DNA from: Watersipora subatra
Lineage: Eukaryota > Bryozoa > Gymnolaemata > Cheilostomatida > Watersiporidae
Reading direction: 5' to 3'
Assembly: GCF_963576615.1 (NCBI RefSeq)
Contig: NC_088711.1
Location: 22,786,182-22,850,181, forward strand
DNA length: 64,000 nucleotides
Below are positions 23,656 through 36,548 of the stretch, one piece after another. The notes under the pieces were generated by a model. The model worked only from the letters and a program-made list of their open reading frames with translations. It was not told where the DNA came from and ran no database searches. Each line of letters opens with the position of its first letter. The stretch's first letter is position 1. The translations under genes were made by a program, and so were the position numbers.

Positions 23656-24115
23656 AATGTTTTATCGCGAAATGAGGAGTATTCTCGCTCGTTTTTGGTG
23701 TCAGTTCTTCCCGCAAACAACGCGCGAAGTGTTGCGGGAAGCGCGTATTTAAGACTCGCGATAATGTGCAATGCGAATGATGATAGGACGTCTCGCGGAC
23801 GGTTGCAATGAAGGTTTTGATACGAAACCAAGAAAAAAGCTCGTTGATGAAATCACATACGATGCAATGACGAAATCGTTCTATTGATCGTAAGCGTGAG
23901 GAGCAACAAAGCGAGCGTTGGCGCATGCCCAGTCGCGTCTCCTAGTGTAGTTTAGTTCGCAAAAAATTACTGCCTTTTCGGACTCTCGTCATGAAGTTTT
24001 ACACCAACTGTAAATTTGTCGTTTTGCGGAAGCGAAATATTTTAAAAACTCGTACAGCCCGTAGCGGGTAAATGTATTGCGCGGAGAATACAAAAGACAC
24101 AGGAAGAAACACATC

Positions 24116-24186
24116 TTCCCAGACGGGGATTGAACTCCGACCGTGGCGGTGAAAACGCCGGATCCTAACCACTAGGTCACCTGATA
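24116..24186 (-). pseudogene. tRNA-Glu(TTC)-like relic, unit 12
   Basis: GTCACC form. Confidence 0.7.
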
Positions 24187-24853
24187 TAAAACTGATGACG
24201 ACCCGCCCAGCGCATATGGCATTGCTCCGTGGAAGCCATATTTTCATGTAAAACCTCGCCTGTTCGAAAACTTATGTCACGCATTAGCATTCCATGCTTA
24301 CATACGCGTACCTTAGCGATCGTGCTCGTCGCCAGGACACCCGAGTTTTCTCTCGCTGTTTCCGTAATGGCTCCACCGATCCGTTACATAAAAAGCGGGC
24401 TCGAGAAAGTTTTGAATCTTGGTCGCCGTCGTATACCGATAATTAGAAAATATGTAGTTTCAAAACGCTATGAAAGTAGAAGCTTGGCTGTTTGTAGCGC
24501 ATCCTACAGCCTCAAAAGGCTGTTTCCGAATCCGCTTTTCAGTGGTACTGTTCACCGACGCTCGATAAAGATTAGAAATATAGCGAGAACGTACGTCTTG
24601 AGGTATTGGTGTTGAATGCAGTTCGATTGAACCGTGGACAAAGATATCGTTGCGGTCACTGCGTCGCAGTACGAACACGGCAAGGCCATTACGCGAATTG
24701 TTAAGGACGGAAAACTGATGCGGCTTGGCGATTTACAATGATTGTGAAAACATTTCGCGAAAATTGAGCATCAATTGTCAGGGTGCTGAGCGGGCTAAAA
24801 CTAGTATTACGCATCTACTCACGCCTGAAAACTCGCATCAGCTGATGGTATGA

Positions 24854-24935
24854 GGTAGTGTGGCCGAGCGGTCTAAGGCGCTGGTTTAAGGCACCAGTCC
24901 CTTCGGGGGCGTGGGTTCGAATCCCACCGCTGCCA
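24854..24935 (+). tRNA. tRNA-Leu(AAG), unit 13
   Basis: C form of the variable arm. Confidence 0.95.
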
Positions 24936-25191
24936 ATTATTTTTACTCGCCGATGTTAGAAGAAGTTTTAGCAAGATGACGCGAGAGGTGTAAAGTTAAA
25001 CAAGATGATGAATGAAAAATGAAGATGGTGTCGAAATAATCCTCGCGTGTATATCGTTTTGTCACGGATTGAAACATATTCGTCGCGCCAACTATAACTA
25101 TAATTATAACTATAACTATAATTTATTTGACTTGAAACTTACAGAAATAATGTTATCACTCAATAAAATTTTGTAAAACAAAGGAGAAGAG

Positions 25192-25263
25192 TTCCCAGAC
25201 GGGGAATCGAACCCCGGCCACGGCGGTGAGAGCGCCGGATCCTAACCACTAGACCACCTGGGA
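25192..25263 (-). tRNA. tRNA-Glu(CTC), unit 13
   Basis: Consensus sequence. Confidence 0.95.
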
Positions 25264-25635
25264 TGGCTGACTATGGCAAATGGCCAGAGATAATACGCAG
25301 CAGAGCAATTATCGTAAATGATAACTTCTTAGTAATTGAATGCCGGAATATTTTGACTCTTTTCATCACCATCTCGATGGGATAGTCCTTGCCATGATAA
25401 TTAGATAAGGATAACGCTTAGGCCATGCCTTCTTTAATCGGCGGCGTAATGCTGACTCTGTTAAATTAGCATTGATCAAATATACGAGTAGCATAGCACT
25501 TCGGGATTCAAAAAATCTCGCAGCAAAACCATTGATGGTTGATGAGGCTGTACTCTTATCTGACAAAATTGCTCAATTACCAAGCCATTCAAAGTTTCGC
25601 CAATACGGCATCCATATTTTTCTGGCATCACCGTG

Positions 25636-25715
25636 GGTAGCATGGCCGAGTGGTCTAAGGCGCTGGTTTTAGGCACCAGTCCGAAAGGGTGTGGGTTCGA
25701 ATCCCACTGCTGCCA
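25636..25715 (+). tRNA. tRNA-Leu(TAG), unit 13
   Basis: Variable arm ends in T. Confidence 0.95.
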
Positions 25716-26175
25716 AATGTTTTATCGCGAAATGAGGAGTATTCTCGCTCGTTTTTGGTGTCAGTTCTTCCCGCAAACAACGCGCGAAGTGTTGCGGGAA
25801 GCGCGTATTTAAGACTCGCGATAATGTGCAATGCGAATGATGATAGGACGTCTCGCGGACGGTTGCAATGAAGGTTTTGATACGAAACCAAGAAAAAAGC
25901 TCGTTGATGAAATCACATACGATGCAATGACGAAATCGTTCTATTGATCGTAAGCGTGAGGAGCAACAAAGCGAGCGTTGGCGCATGCCCAGTCGCGTCT
26001 CCTAGTGTAGTTTAGTTCGCAAAAAATTACTGCCTTTTCGGACTCTCGTCATGAAGTTTTACACCAACTGTAAATTTGTCGTTTTGCGGAAGCGAAATAT
26101 TTTAAAAACTCGTACAGCCCGTAGCGGGTAAATGTATTGCGCGGAGAATACAAAAGACACAGGAAGAAACACATC

Positions 26176-26246
26176 TTCCCAGACGGGGATTGAACTCCGA
26201 CCGTGGCGGTGAAAACGCCGGATCCTAACCACTAGGTCACCTGATA
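26176..26246 (-). pseudogene. tRNA-Glu(TTC)-like relic, unit 13
   Basis: GTCACC form. Confidence 0.7.
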
Positions 26247-26913
26247 TAAAACTGATGACGACCCGCCCAGCGCATATGGCATTGCTCCGTGGAAGCCATA
26301 TTTTCATGTAAAACCTCGCCTGTTCGAAAACTTATGTCACGCATTAGCATTCCATGCTTACATACGCGTACCTTAGCGATCGTGCTCGTCGCCAGGACAC
26401 CCGAGTTTTCTCTCGCTGTTTCCGTAATGGCTCCACCGATCCGTTACATAAAAAGCGGGCTCGAGAAAGTTTTGAATCTTGGTCGCCGTCGTATACCGAT
26501 AATTAGAAAATATGTAGTTTCAAAACGCTATGAAAGTAGAAGCTTGGCTGTTTGTAGCGCATCCTACAGCCTCAAAAGGCTGTTTCCGAATCCGCTTTTC
26601 AGTGGTACTGTTCACCGACGCTCGATAAAGATTAGAAATATAGCGAGAACGTACGTCTTGAGGTATTGGTGTTGAATGCAGTTCGATTGAACCGTGGACA
26701 AAGATATCGTTGCGGTCACTGCGTCGCAGTACGAACACGGCAAGGCCATTACGCGAATTGTTAAGGACGGAAAACTGATGCGACTTGGCGATTTACAATG
26801 ATTGTGAAAACATTTCGCGAAAATTGAGCATCAATTGTCAGGGTGCTGAGCGGGCTAAAACTAGTATTACGCATCTACTCACGCCTGAAAACTCGCATCA
26901 GCTGATGGTATGA

Positions 26914-26995
26914 GGTAGTGTGGCCGAGCGGTCTAAGGCGCTGGTTTAAGGCACCAGTCCCTTCGGGGGTGTGGGTTCGAATCCCACCGCTGCCA
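26914..26995 (+). tRNA. tRNA-Leu(AAG), unit 14
   Basis: T form of the variable arm. Confidence 0.95.
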
Positions 26996-27251
26996 ATTAT
27001 TTTTACTCGCCGATGTTAGAAGAAGTTTTAGCAAGATGACGCGAGAGGTGTAAAGTTAAACAAGATGATGAATGAAAAATGAAGATGGTGTCGAAATAAT
27101 CCTCGCGTGTATATCGTTTTGTCACGGATTGAAACATATTCGTCGCGCCAACTATAACTATAATTATAACTATAACTATAATTTATTTGACTTGAAACTT
27201 ACAGAAATAATGTTATCACTCAATAAAATTTTGTAAAACAAAGGAGAAGAG

Positions 27252-27323
27252 TTCCCAGACGGGGAATCGAACCCCGGCCACGGCGGTGAGAGCGCCGGAT
27301 CCTAACCACTAGACCACCTGGGA
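27252..27323 (-). tRNA. tRNA-Glu(CTC), unit 14
   Basis: Consensus sequence. Confidence 0.95.
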
Positions 27324-27695
27324 TGGCTGACTATGGCAAATGGCCAGAGATAATACGCAGCAGAGCAATTATCGTAAATGATAACTTCTTAGTAATTGAA
27401 TGCCGGAATATTTTGACTCTTTTCATCACCATCTCGATGGGATAGTCCTTGCCATGATAATTAGATAAGGATAACGCTTAGGCCATGCCTTCTTTAATCG
27501 GCGGCGTAATGCTGACTCTGTTAAATTAGCATTGATCAAATATACGAGTAGCATAGCACTTCGGGATTCAAAAAATCTCGCAGCAAAACCATTGATGGTT
27601 GATGAGGCTGTACTCTTATCTGACAAAATTGCTCAATTACCAAGCCATTCGAAGTTTCGCCAATACGGCATCCATATTTTTCTGGCATCACCGTG

Positions 27696-27775
27696 GGTAG
27701 CATGGCCGAGTGGTCTAAGGCGCTGGTTTTAGGCACCAGTCCGAAAGGGTGTGGGTTCGAATCCCACTGCTGCCA
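27696..27775 (+). tRNA. tRNA-Leu(TAG), unit 14
   Basis: Variable arm ends in T. Confidence 0.95.
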
Positions 27776-28235
27776 AATGTTTTATCGCGAAATGAGGAGT
27801 ATTCTCGCTCGTTTTTGGTGTCAGTTCTTCCCGCAAACAACGCGCGAAGTGTTGCGGGAAGCGCGTATTTAAGACTCGCGATAATGTGCAATGCGAATGA
27901 TGATAGGACGTCTCGCGGACGGTTGCAATGAAGGTTTTGATACGAAACCAAGAAAAAAGCTCGTTGATGAAATCACATACGATGCAATGACGAAATCGTT
28001 CTATTGATCGTAAGCGTGAGGAGCAACAAAGCGAGCGTTGGCGCATGCCCAGTCGCGTCTCCTAGTGTAGTTTAGTTCGCAAAAAATTACTGCCTTTTCG
28101 GACTCTCGTCATGAAGTTTTACACCAACTGTAAATTTGTCGTTTTGCGGAAGCGAAATATTTTAAAAACTCGTACAGCCCGTAGCGGGTAAATGTATTGC
28201 GCGGAGAATACAAAAGACACAGGAAGAAACACATC

Positions 28236-28306
28236 TTCCCAGACGGGGATTGAACTCCGACCGTGGCGGTGAAAACGCCGGATCCTAACCACTAGGTCAC
28301 CTGATA
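28236..28306 (-). pseudogene. tRNA-Glu(TTC)-like relic, unit 14
   Basis: GTCACC form. Confidence 0.7.
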
Positions 28307-28973
28307 TAAAACTGATGACGACCCGCCCAGCGCATATGGCATTGCTCCGTGGAAGCCATATTTTCATGTAAAACCTCGCCTGTTCGAAAACTTATGTCAC
28401 GCATTAGCATTCCATGCTTACATACGCGTACCTTAGCGATCGTGCTCGTCGCCAGGACACCCGAGTTTTCTCTCGCTGTTTCCGTAATGGCTCCACCGAT
28501 CCGTTACATAAAAAGCGGGCTCGAGAAAGTTTTGAATCTTGGTCGCCGTCGTATACCGATAATTAGAAAATATGTAGTTTCAAAACGCTATGAAAGTAGA
28601 AGCTTGGCTGTTTGTAGCGCATCCTACAGCCTCAAAAGGCTGTTTCCGAATCCGCTTTTCAGTGGCACTGTTCACCGACGCTCGATAAAGATTAGAAATA
28701 TAGCGAGAACGTACGTCTTGATGTATTGGTGTTGAATTCAGTTCGATTGAACCGTGGACAAAGATATCGTTGCGGTCACTGCGTCGCAGTACGAACACGG
28801 CAAGGCCATTACGCGAATTGTTAAGGACGGAAAACTGATGCGACTTGGCGATTTACAATGATTGTGAAAACATTTCGCGAAAATTGAGCATCAATTGTCA
28901 GGGTGCTGAGGAGGCTAAAACTAGTATTACGCATCTACTCACGCCTGAAAACTCGCATCAGCTGATGGTATGA

Positions 28974-29055
28974 GGTAGTGTGGTCGAGCGGTCTAAGGCG
29001 CTGGTTTAAGGCACCAGTCCCTTCGGGGGCGTGGGTTCGAATCCCACCGCTGCCA
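28974..29055 (+). tRNA. tRNA-Leu(AAG), unit 15
   Basis: The D-stem reads GTCGAG; the T-arm is intact. Confidence 0.88.
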
Positions 29056-29311
29056 ATTATTTTTACTCGCCGATGTTAGAAGAAGTTTTAGCAAGATGAC
29101 GCGAAAGGTGTAAAGTTAAACAAGATGATGAATGAAAAATGAAGATGGTGTCGAAATAATCCTCGCGTGTATATAGTTTTGTCACGGATTGAAACATATT
29201 CGTCGCGCCAACTATAACTATAATTATAACTATAACTATAATTTATTTGACTTGAAACTTACAGAAATAATGTTATCACTCAATAAAATTTTGTAAAACA
29301 AAGGAGAAGAG

Positions 29312-29383
29312 TTCCCAGACGGGGAATCGAACGTCGGCCACGGCGGTGAGAGCGCCGGATCCTAACCACTAGACCACCTGGGA
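29312..29383 (-). tRNA. tRNA-Glu(CTC), unit 15, damaged T-stem
   Basis: The T-stem 5' strand reads CGACG against CCCCG, giving two adjacent mismatches. The T-loop and anticodon are intact. It is probably a poor or inactive copy. Confidence 0.65.
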
Positions 29384-29755
29384 TGGCTGACTATAGCAAA
29401 TGACCAGAGATAATACGCAGCAGAGCAATTATCGTAAATGATAACTTCTTAGTAATTGAATGCCGGAATATTTTGACTCTTTTCATCACCATCTCGATGG
29501 GATAGTCCTTGCCATGATAATTAGATAAGGATAACGCTTAGGCCATGCCTTCTTTAATCGGCGGCGTAATGCTGACTCTGTTAAATTAGCATTGATCAAA
29601 TATACGAGTAGCATAGCACTTCGGGATTCAAAAAATCTCGCAGCAAAACCATTGATGGTTGATGAGGCTGTACTCTTATCTGACAAAATTGCTCAATTAC
29701 CAAGCCATTCGAAGTTTCGCCAATACGGCATCCATATTTTTCTGGCATCACCGTG

Positions 29756-29835
29756 GGTAGCATGGCCGAGTGGTCTAAGGCGCTGGTTTTAGGCACCAGT
29801 CCGAAAGAGTGTGGGTTCGAATCCCACTGCTGCCA
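29756..29835 (+). tRNA. tRNA-Leu(TAG), unit 15
   Basis: The variable arm reads CCGAAAGAGT, which weakens its short stem. Confidence 0.88.
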
Positions 29836-30295
29836 AATGTTTTATCGCGAAATGAGGAGTATTCTCGCTCGTTTTTGGTGTCAGTTCTTCCCGCAAACAA
29901 CGCGCGAAGTGTTGCGAGAAGCGCGTATTTAAGACTCGCGATAATGTGCAATGCGAATGATGATAGGACGTCTCGCGGACGGTTGCAATGAAGGTTTTGA
30001 TACGAAACCAAGAAAAAAGCTCGTTGATGAAATCACATACGATGCAATGACGAAATCGTTCTATTGATCGTAAGCGTGAGGAGCAACAAAGCGAGCGTTG
30101 GCGCATGCCCAGTCGCGTCTCCTAGTGTAGTTTAGTTCGCAAAAAATTACTGCCTTTTCGGACTCTCATCATGAAGTTTTACACCAACTGTAAATTTGTC
30201 GTTTTGCGGAAGCGAAATATTTTAAAAACTCGTACAGCCCGTAGCGGGTAAATGTATTGCGCGGAGAATACAAAAGACACAGGAAGAAACACATC

Positions 30296-30366
30296 TTCCC
30301 AGACGGGGATTGAACTCCGACCGTGGCGGTGAAAACGCCGGATCCTAACCACTAGGTCGCCTGATA
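30296..30366 (-). pseudogene. tRNA-Glu(TTC)-like relic, unit 15
   Basis: GTCGCC form. Confidence 0.7.
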
Positions 30367-31033
30367 TAAAACTGATGACGACCCGCCCAGCGCATATGGC
30401 ATTGCTCCGTGGAAGCCATATTTTCATGTAAAACCTCGCCTGTTCGAAAACTTATGTCACGCATTAGCATTCCATGCTTACATACGCGTACCTTAGCGAT
30501 CGTGCTCGTCGCCAGGACACCCGAGTTTTCTCTCGCTGTTTCCGTAATGGCTCCACCGATCCGTTACATAAAAAGCGGGCTCGAGAAAGTTTTGAATCTT
30601 GGTCGCCGTCGTATACCGATAATTAGAAAATATGTAGTTTCAAAACGCTATGAAAGTTGAAGCTTGGCTGTTTGCAGCGCATCCTACAGCCTCAAAAGGC
30701 TGTTTCCGAATCCGCTTTTCAGTGGCACTGTTCACCGACGCTCGATAAAGATTAGAAATATAGCGAGAACGTACGTCTTGAGGTATTGGTGTTGAATGCA
30801 GTTCGATTGAACCGTGGACAAAGATATCGTTGCGGTCACTGCGTCGCAGTACGAACACGGCAAGGCCATTACGCGAATTGTTAAGGACGGAAAACTGATG
30901 CGACTTGGCGATTTACAATGATTGTGAAAACATTTCGCGAAAATTGAGCATCAATTGTCAGGGTGCTGAGCGGGCTAAAACTAGTATTACGCATCTACTC
31001 ACGCCTGAAAACTCGCATCAGCTGATGGTATGA

Positions 31034-31115
31034 GGTAGTGTGGCCGAGCGGTCTAAGGCGCTGGTTTAAGGCACCAGTCCCTTCGGGGGCGTGGGTTCGA
31101 ATCCCACCGCTGCCA
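31034..31115 (+). tRNA. tRNA-Leu(AAG), unit 16
   Basis: C form of the variable arm. Confidence 0.95.
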
Positions 31116-31371
31116 ATTATTTTTACTCGCCGATGTTAGAAGAAGTTTTAACAAGATGACGCGAGAGGTGTAAAGTTAAACAAGATGATGAATGAAAAAT
31201 GAAGATGGTGTCGAAATAATCCTCGCGTGTATATCGTTTTGTCACGGATTGAAACATATTCGTCGCGCCAACTATAACTATAATTATAACTATAACTATA
31301 ATTTATTTGACTTGAAACTTACAGAAATAATGTTATCACTCAATAAAATTTTGTAAAACAAAGGAGAAGAG

Positions 31372-31443
31372 TTCCCAGACGGGGAATCGAACCCCGACCA
31401 CGGCGGTGAGAGCACCGGATCCTAACCACTAGACCACCTGGGA
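31372..31443 (-). tRNA. tRNA-Glu(CTC), unit 16
   Basis: A G-U pair in the anticodon stem and one C-to-T change just before the T-stem. Confidence 0.9.
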
Positions 31444-31815
31444 TGGCTGACTATGGCAAATGGCCAGAGATAATACGCAGCAGAGCAATTATCATAAATG
31501 ATAACTTCTTAGTAATTGAATGCCGGAATATTTTGACTCTTTTCATCACCATCTCGATGGGATAGTCCTTGCCATGATAATTAGATAAGGATAACGCTTA
31601 GGCCATGCCTTCTTTAATCGGCGGCGTAATGCTGACTCTGTTAAATTAGCATTGATCAAATATACGAGTAGCATAGCACTTCGGGATTCAAAAAATCTCG
31701 CAGCAAAACCATTGATGGTTGATGAGGCTGTACTCTTATCTGACAAAATTGCTCAATTACCAAGCCATTCGAAGTTTCGCCAATACGGCATCCATATTTT
31801 TCTGACATCACCGTG

Positions 31816-31895
31816 GGTAGCATGGCCGAGTGGTCTAAGGCGCTGGTTTTAGGCACCAGTCCGAAAGGGCGTGGGTTCGAATCCCACTGCTGCCA
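31816..31895 (+). tRNA. tRNA-Leu(TAG), unit 16
   Basis: The tRNA is consensus. The 5' flank has a private change (TCTGACATC). Confidence 0.95.
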
Positions 31896-32355
31896 AATGT
31901 TTTATCGCGAAATGAGGAGTATTCTCGCTCGTTTTTGGTGTCAGTTCTTCCCGCAAACAACGCGCGAAGTGTTGCGAGAAGCGCGTATTTAAGACTCGCG
32001 ATAATGTGCAATGCGAATGATGATAGGACGTCTCGCGGACGGTTGCAATGAAGGTTTTGATACGAAACCAAGAAAAAAGCTCGTTGATGAAATCACATAC
32101 GATGCAATGACGAAATCGTTCTATTGATCGTAAGCGTGAGGAGCAACAAAGCGAGCGTTGGCGCATGCCCAGTCGCGTCTCCTAGTGTAGTTTAGTTCGC
32201 AAAAAATTACTGCCTTTTCGGACTCTCGTCATGAAGTTTTACACCAACTGTAAATTTGTCGTTTTGCGGAAGCGAAATATTTTAAAAACTCGTACAGCCC
32301 GTAGCGGGTAAATGTATTGCGCGGAGAATACAAAAGACACAGGAAGAAACACATC

Positions 32356-32426
32356 TTCCCAGACGGGGATTGAACTCCGACCGTGGCGGTGAAAACGCCG
32401 GATCCTAACCACTAGGTCACCTGATA
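32356..32426 (-). pseudogene. tRNA-Glu(TTC)-like relic, unit 16
   Basis: GTCACC form. Confidence 0.7.
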
Positions 32427-33093
32427 TAAAACTGATGACGACCCGCCCAGCGCATATGGCATTGCTCCGTGGAAGCCATATTTTCATGTAAAACCTCGCC
32501 TGTTCGAAAACTTATGTCACGCATTAGCATTCCATGCTTACATACGCGTACCTTAGCGATCGTGCTCGTCGCCAGGACACCCGAGTTTTCTCTCGCTGTT
32601 TCCGTAATGGCTCCACCGATCCGTTACATAAAAAGCGGGCTCGAGAAAGTTTTGAATCTTGGTCGCCGTCGTATACCGATAATTAGAAAATATGTAGTTT
32701 CAAAACGCTATGAAAGTAGAAGCTTGGCTGTTTGTAGCGCATCCTACAGCCTCAAAAGGCTGTTTCCGAATCCGCTTTTCAGTGGCACTGTTCACCGACG
32801 CTCGATAAAGATTAGAAATATAGCGAGAACGTACGTCTTGATGTATTGGTGTTGAATTCAGTTCGATTGAACCGTGGACAAAGATATCGTTGCGGTCACT
32901 GCGTCGCAGTACGAACACGGCAAGGCCATTACGCGAATTGTTAAGGACGGAAAACTGATGCGACTTGGCGATTTACAATGATTGTGAAAACATTTCGCGA
33001 AAATTGAGCATCAATTGTCAGGGTGCTGAGGAGGCTAAAACTAGTATTACGCATCTACTCACGCCTGAAAACTCGCATCAGCTGATGGTATGA

Positions 33094-33175
33094 GGTAGTG
33101 TGGTCGAGCGGTCTAAGGCGCTGGTTTAAGGCACCAGTCCCTTCGGGGGCGTGGGTTCGAATCCCACCGCTGCCA
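33094..33175 (+). tRNA. tRNA-Leu(AAG), unit 17
   Basis: GTCGAG D-stem, as in unit 15. Confidence 0.88.
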
Positions 33176-33431
33176 ATTATTTTTACTCGCCGATGTTAGA
33201 AGAAGTTTTAGCAAGATGACGCGAAAGGTGTAAAGTTAAACAAGATGATGAATGAAAAATGAAGATGGTGTCGAAATAATCCTCGCGTGTATATAGTTTT
33301 GTCACGGATTGAAACATATTCGTCGCGCCAACTATAACTATAATTATAACTATAACTATAATTTATTTGACTTGAAACTTACAGAAATAATGTTATCACT
33401 CAATAAAATTTTGTAAAACAAAGGAGAAGAG

Positions 33432-33503
33432 TTCCCAGACGGGGAATCGAACGTCGGCCACGGCGGTGAGAGCGCCGGATCCTAACCACTAGACCACCTG
33501 GGA
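33432..33503 (-). tRNA. tRNA-Glu(CTC), unit 17, damaged T-stem
   Basis: Same T-stem damage as unit 15, so the defect has been copied. Confidence 0.65.
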
Positions 33504-33875
33504 TGGCTGACTATAGCAAATGACCAGAGATAATACGCAGCAGAGCAATTATCGTAAATGATAACTTCTTAGTAATTGAATGCCGGAATATTTTGACTCT
33601 TTTCATCACCATCTCGATGGGATAGTCCTTGCCATGATAATTAGATAAGGATAACGCTTAGGCCATGCCTTCTTTAATCGGCGGCGTAATGCTGACTCTG
33701 TTAAATTAGCATTGATCAAATATACGAGTAGCATAGCACTTCGGGATTCAAAAAATCTCGCAGCAAAACCATTGATGGTTGATGAGGCTGTACTCTTATC
33801 TGACAAAATTGCTCAATTACCAAGCCATTCGAAGTTTCGCCAATACGGCATCCATATTTTTCTGGCATCACCGTG

Positions 33876-33955
33876 GGTAGCATGGCCGAGTGGTCTAAGG
33901 CGCTGGTTTTAGGCACCAGTCCGAAAGGGCGTGGGTTCGAATCCCACTGCTGCCA
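33876..33955 (+). tRNA. tRNA-Leu(TAG), unit 17
   Basis: Consensus. It lacks the variable-arm change of unit 15. Confidence 0.95.
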
Positions 33956-34415
33956 AATGTTTTATCGCGAAATGAGGAGTATTCTCGCTCGTTTTTGGTG
34001 TCAGTTCTTCCCGCAAACAACGCGCGAAGTGTTGCGAGAAGCGCGTATTTAAGACTCGCGATAATGTGCAATGCGAATGATGATAGGACGTCTCGCGGAC
34101 GGTTGCAATGAAGGTTTTGATACGAAACCAAGAAAAAAGCTCGTTGATGAAATCACATACGATGCAATGACGAAATCGTTCTATTGATCGTAAGCGTGAG
34201 GAGCAACAAAGCGAGCGTTGGCGCATGCCCAGTCGCGTCTCCTAGTGTAGTTTAGTTCGCAAAAAATTACTGCCTTTTCGGACTCTCATCATGAAGTTTT
34301 ACACCAACTGTAAATTTGTCGTTTTGCGGAAGCGAAATATTTTAAAAACTCGTACAGCCCGTAGCGGGTAAATGTATTGCGCGGAGAATACAAAAGACAC
34401 AGGAAGAAACACATC

Positions 34416-34486
34416 TTCCCAGACGGGGATTGAACTCCGACCGTGGCGGTGAAAACGCCGGATCCTAACCACTAGGTCGCCTGATA
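34416..34486 (-). pseudogene. tRNA-Glu(TTC)-like relic, unit 17
   Basis: GTCGCC form, as in unit 15. Confidence 0.7.
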
Positions 34487-35153
34487 TAAAACTGATGACG
34501 ACCCGCCCAGCGCATATGGCATTGCTCCGTGGAAGCCATATTTTCATGTAAAACCTCGCCTGTTCGAAAACTTATGTCACGCATTAGCATTCCATGCTTA
34601 CATACGCGTACCTTAGCGATCGTGCTCGTCGCCAGGACACCCGAGTTTTCTCTCGCTGTTTCCGTAATGGCTCCACCGATCCGTTACATAAAAAGCGGGC
34701 TCGAGAAAGTTTTGAATCTTGGTCGCCGTCGTATACCGATAATTAGAAAATATGTAGTTTCAAAACGCTATGAAAGTTGAAGCTTGGCTGTTTGCAGCGC
34801 ATCCTACAGCCTCAAAAGGCTGTTTCCGAATCCGCTTTTCAGTGGCACTGTTCACCGACGCTCGATAAAGATTAGAAATATAGCGAGAACGTACGTCTTG
34901 AGGTATTGGTGTTGAATGCAGTTCGATTGAACCGTGGACAAAGATATCGTTGCGGTCACTGCGTCGCAGTACGAACACGGCAAGGCCATTACGCGAATTG
35001 TTAAGGACGGAAAACTGATGCGACTTGGCGATTTACAATGATTGTGAAAACATTTCGCGAAAATTGAGCATCAATTGTCAGGGTGCTGAGCGGGCTAAAA
35101 CTAGTATTACGCATCTACTCACGCCTGAAAACTCGCATCAGCTGATGGTATGA

Positions 35154-35235
35154 GGTAGTGTGGCCGAGCGGTCTAAGGCGCTGGTTTAAGGCACCAGTCC
35201 CTTCGGGGGCGTGGGTTCGAATCCCACCGCTGCCA
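35154..35235 (+). tRNA. tRNA-Leu(AAG), unit 18
   Basis: C form of the variable arm. Confidence 0.95.
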
Positions 35236-35491
35236 ATTATTTTTACTCGCCGATGTTAGAAGAAGTTTTAACAAGATGACGCGAGAGGTGTAAAGTTAAA
35301 CAAGATGATGAATGAAAAATGAAGATGGTGTCGAAATAATCCTCGCGTGTATATCGTTTTGTCACGGATTGAAACATATTCGTCGCGCCAACTATAACTA
35401 TAATTATAACTATAACTATAATTTATTTGACTTGAAACTTACAGAAATAATGTTATCACTCAATAAAATTTTGTAAAACAAAGGAGAAGAG

Positions 35492-35563
35492 TTCCCAGAC
35501 GGGGAATCGAACCCCGACCACGGCGGTGAGAGCACCGGATCCTAACCACTAGACCACCTGGGA
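35492..35563 (-). tRNA. tRNA-Glu(CTC), unit 18
   Basis: Same as unit 16. Confidence 0.9.
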
Positions 35564-35935
35564 TGGCTGACTATGGCAAATGGCCAGAGATAATACGCAG
35601 CAGAGCAATTATCATAAATGATAACTTCTTAGTAATTGAATGCCGGAATATTTTGACTCTTTTCATCACCATCTCGATGGGATAGTCCTTGCCATGATAA
35701 TTAGATAAGGATAACGCTTAGGCCATGCCTTCTTTAATCGGCGGCGTAATGCTGACTCTGTTAAATTAGCATTGATCAAATATACGAGTAGCATAGCACT
35801 TCGGGATTCAAAAAATCTCGCAGCAAAACCATTGATGGTTGATGAGGCTGTACTCTTATCTGACAAAATTGCTCAATTACCAAGCCATTCGAAGTTTCGC
35901 CAATACGGCATCCATATTTTTCTGACATCACCGTG

Positions 35936-36015
35936 GGTAGCATGGCCGAGTGGTCTAAGGCGCTGGTTTTAGGCACCAGTCCGAAAGGGCGTGGGTTCGA
36001 ATCCCACTGCTGCCA
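35936..36015 (+). tRNA. tRNA-Leu(TAG), unit 18
   Basis: Same as unit 16, including the 5' flank change. Confidence 0.95.
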
Positions 36016-36477
36016 AATGTTTTATCGCGAAATGAGGAGTATTCTCGCTCGTTTTTGGTGTCAGTTCTTCCCGCAAACAACGCGCGAAGTGTTGCGAGAA
36101 GCGCGTATTTAAGACTCGCGATAATGTGCAATGCGAATGATGATAGGACGTCTCGCGGACGGTTGCAATGAAGTTTTTGATGCGAAACCAAAAAAAAAAA
36201 CTCGTTGATGAAATCACATACGATGCAATGACGAAATCGTTCTATTGATCGTAAGCGTGAGGAGCAACAAAGCGAGCGTTGGCGCATGCCCAGTCGCGTC
36301 TCCTAGTGTAGTTTAGTTCGCAAAAAAATTACTGCCTTTTCGGACTCTCGTCATGAAGTTTTACACCAACTGTAAATTTGTCGTTTTGCGGAAGCGAAAT
36401 ATTTTAAAAACTCGTACAGACTGTAGCGGGTAAATGTATTGCGCGGAGAATACAAAGGACACAGGAAGAAACACATC

Positions 36478-36548
36478 TTCCCAGACGGGGATTGAACTCC
36501 GACCGTGGCGGTGAAAACGCCGGATCCTAACCACTAGGTCACCTGATA
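36478..36548 (-). pseudogene. tRNA-Glu(TTC)-like relic, unit 18
   Basis: GTCACC form. Its 5' flank keeps a 13-bp segment (ATGGAGGCTGGTG) that the other array units lack but the diverged edge copies have. Confidence 0.7.
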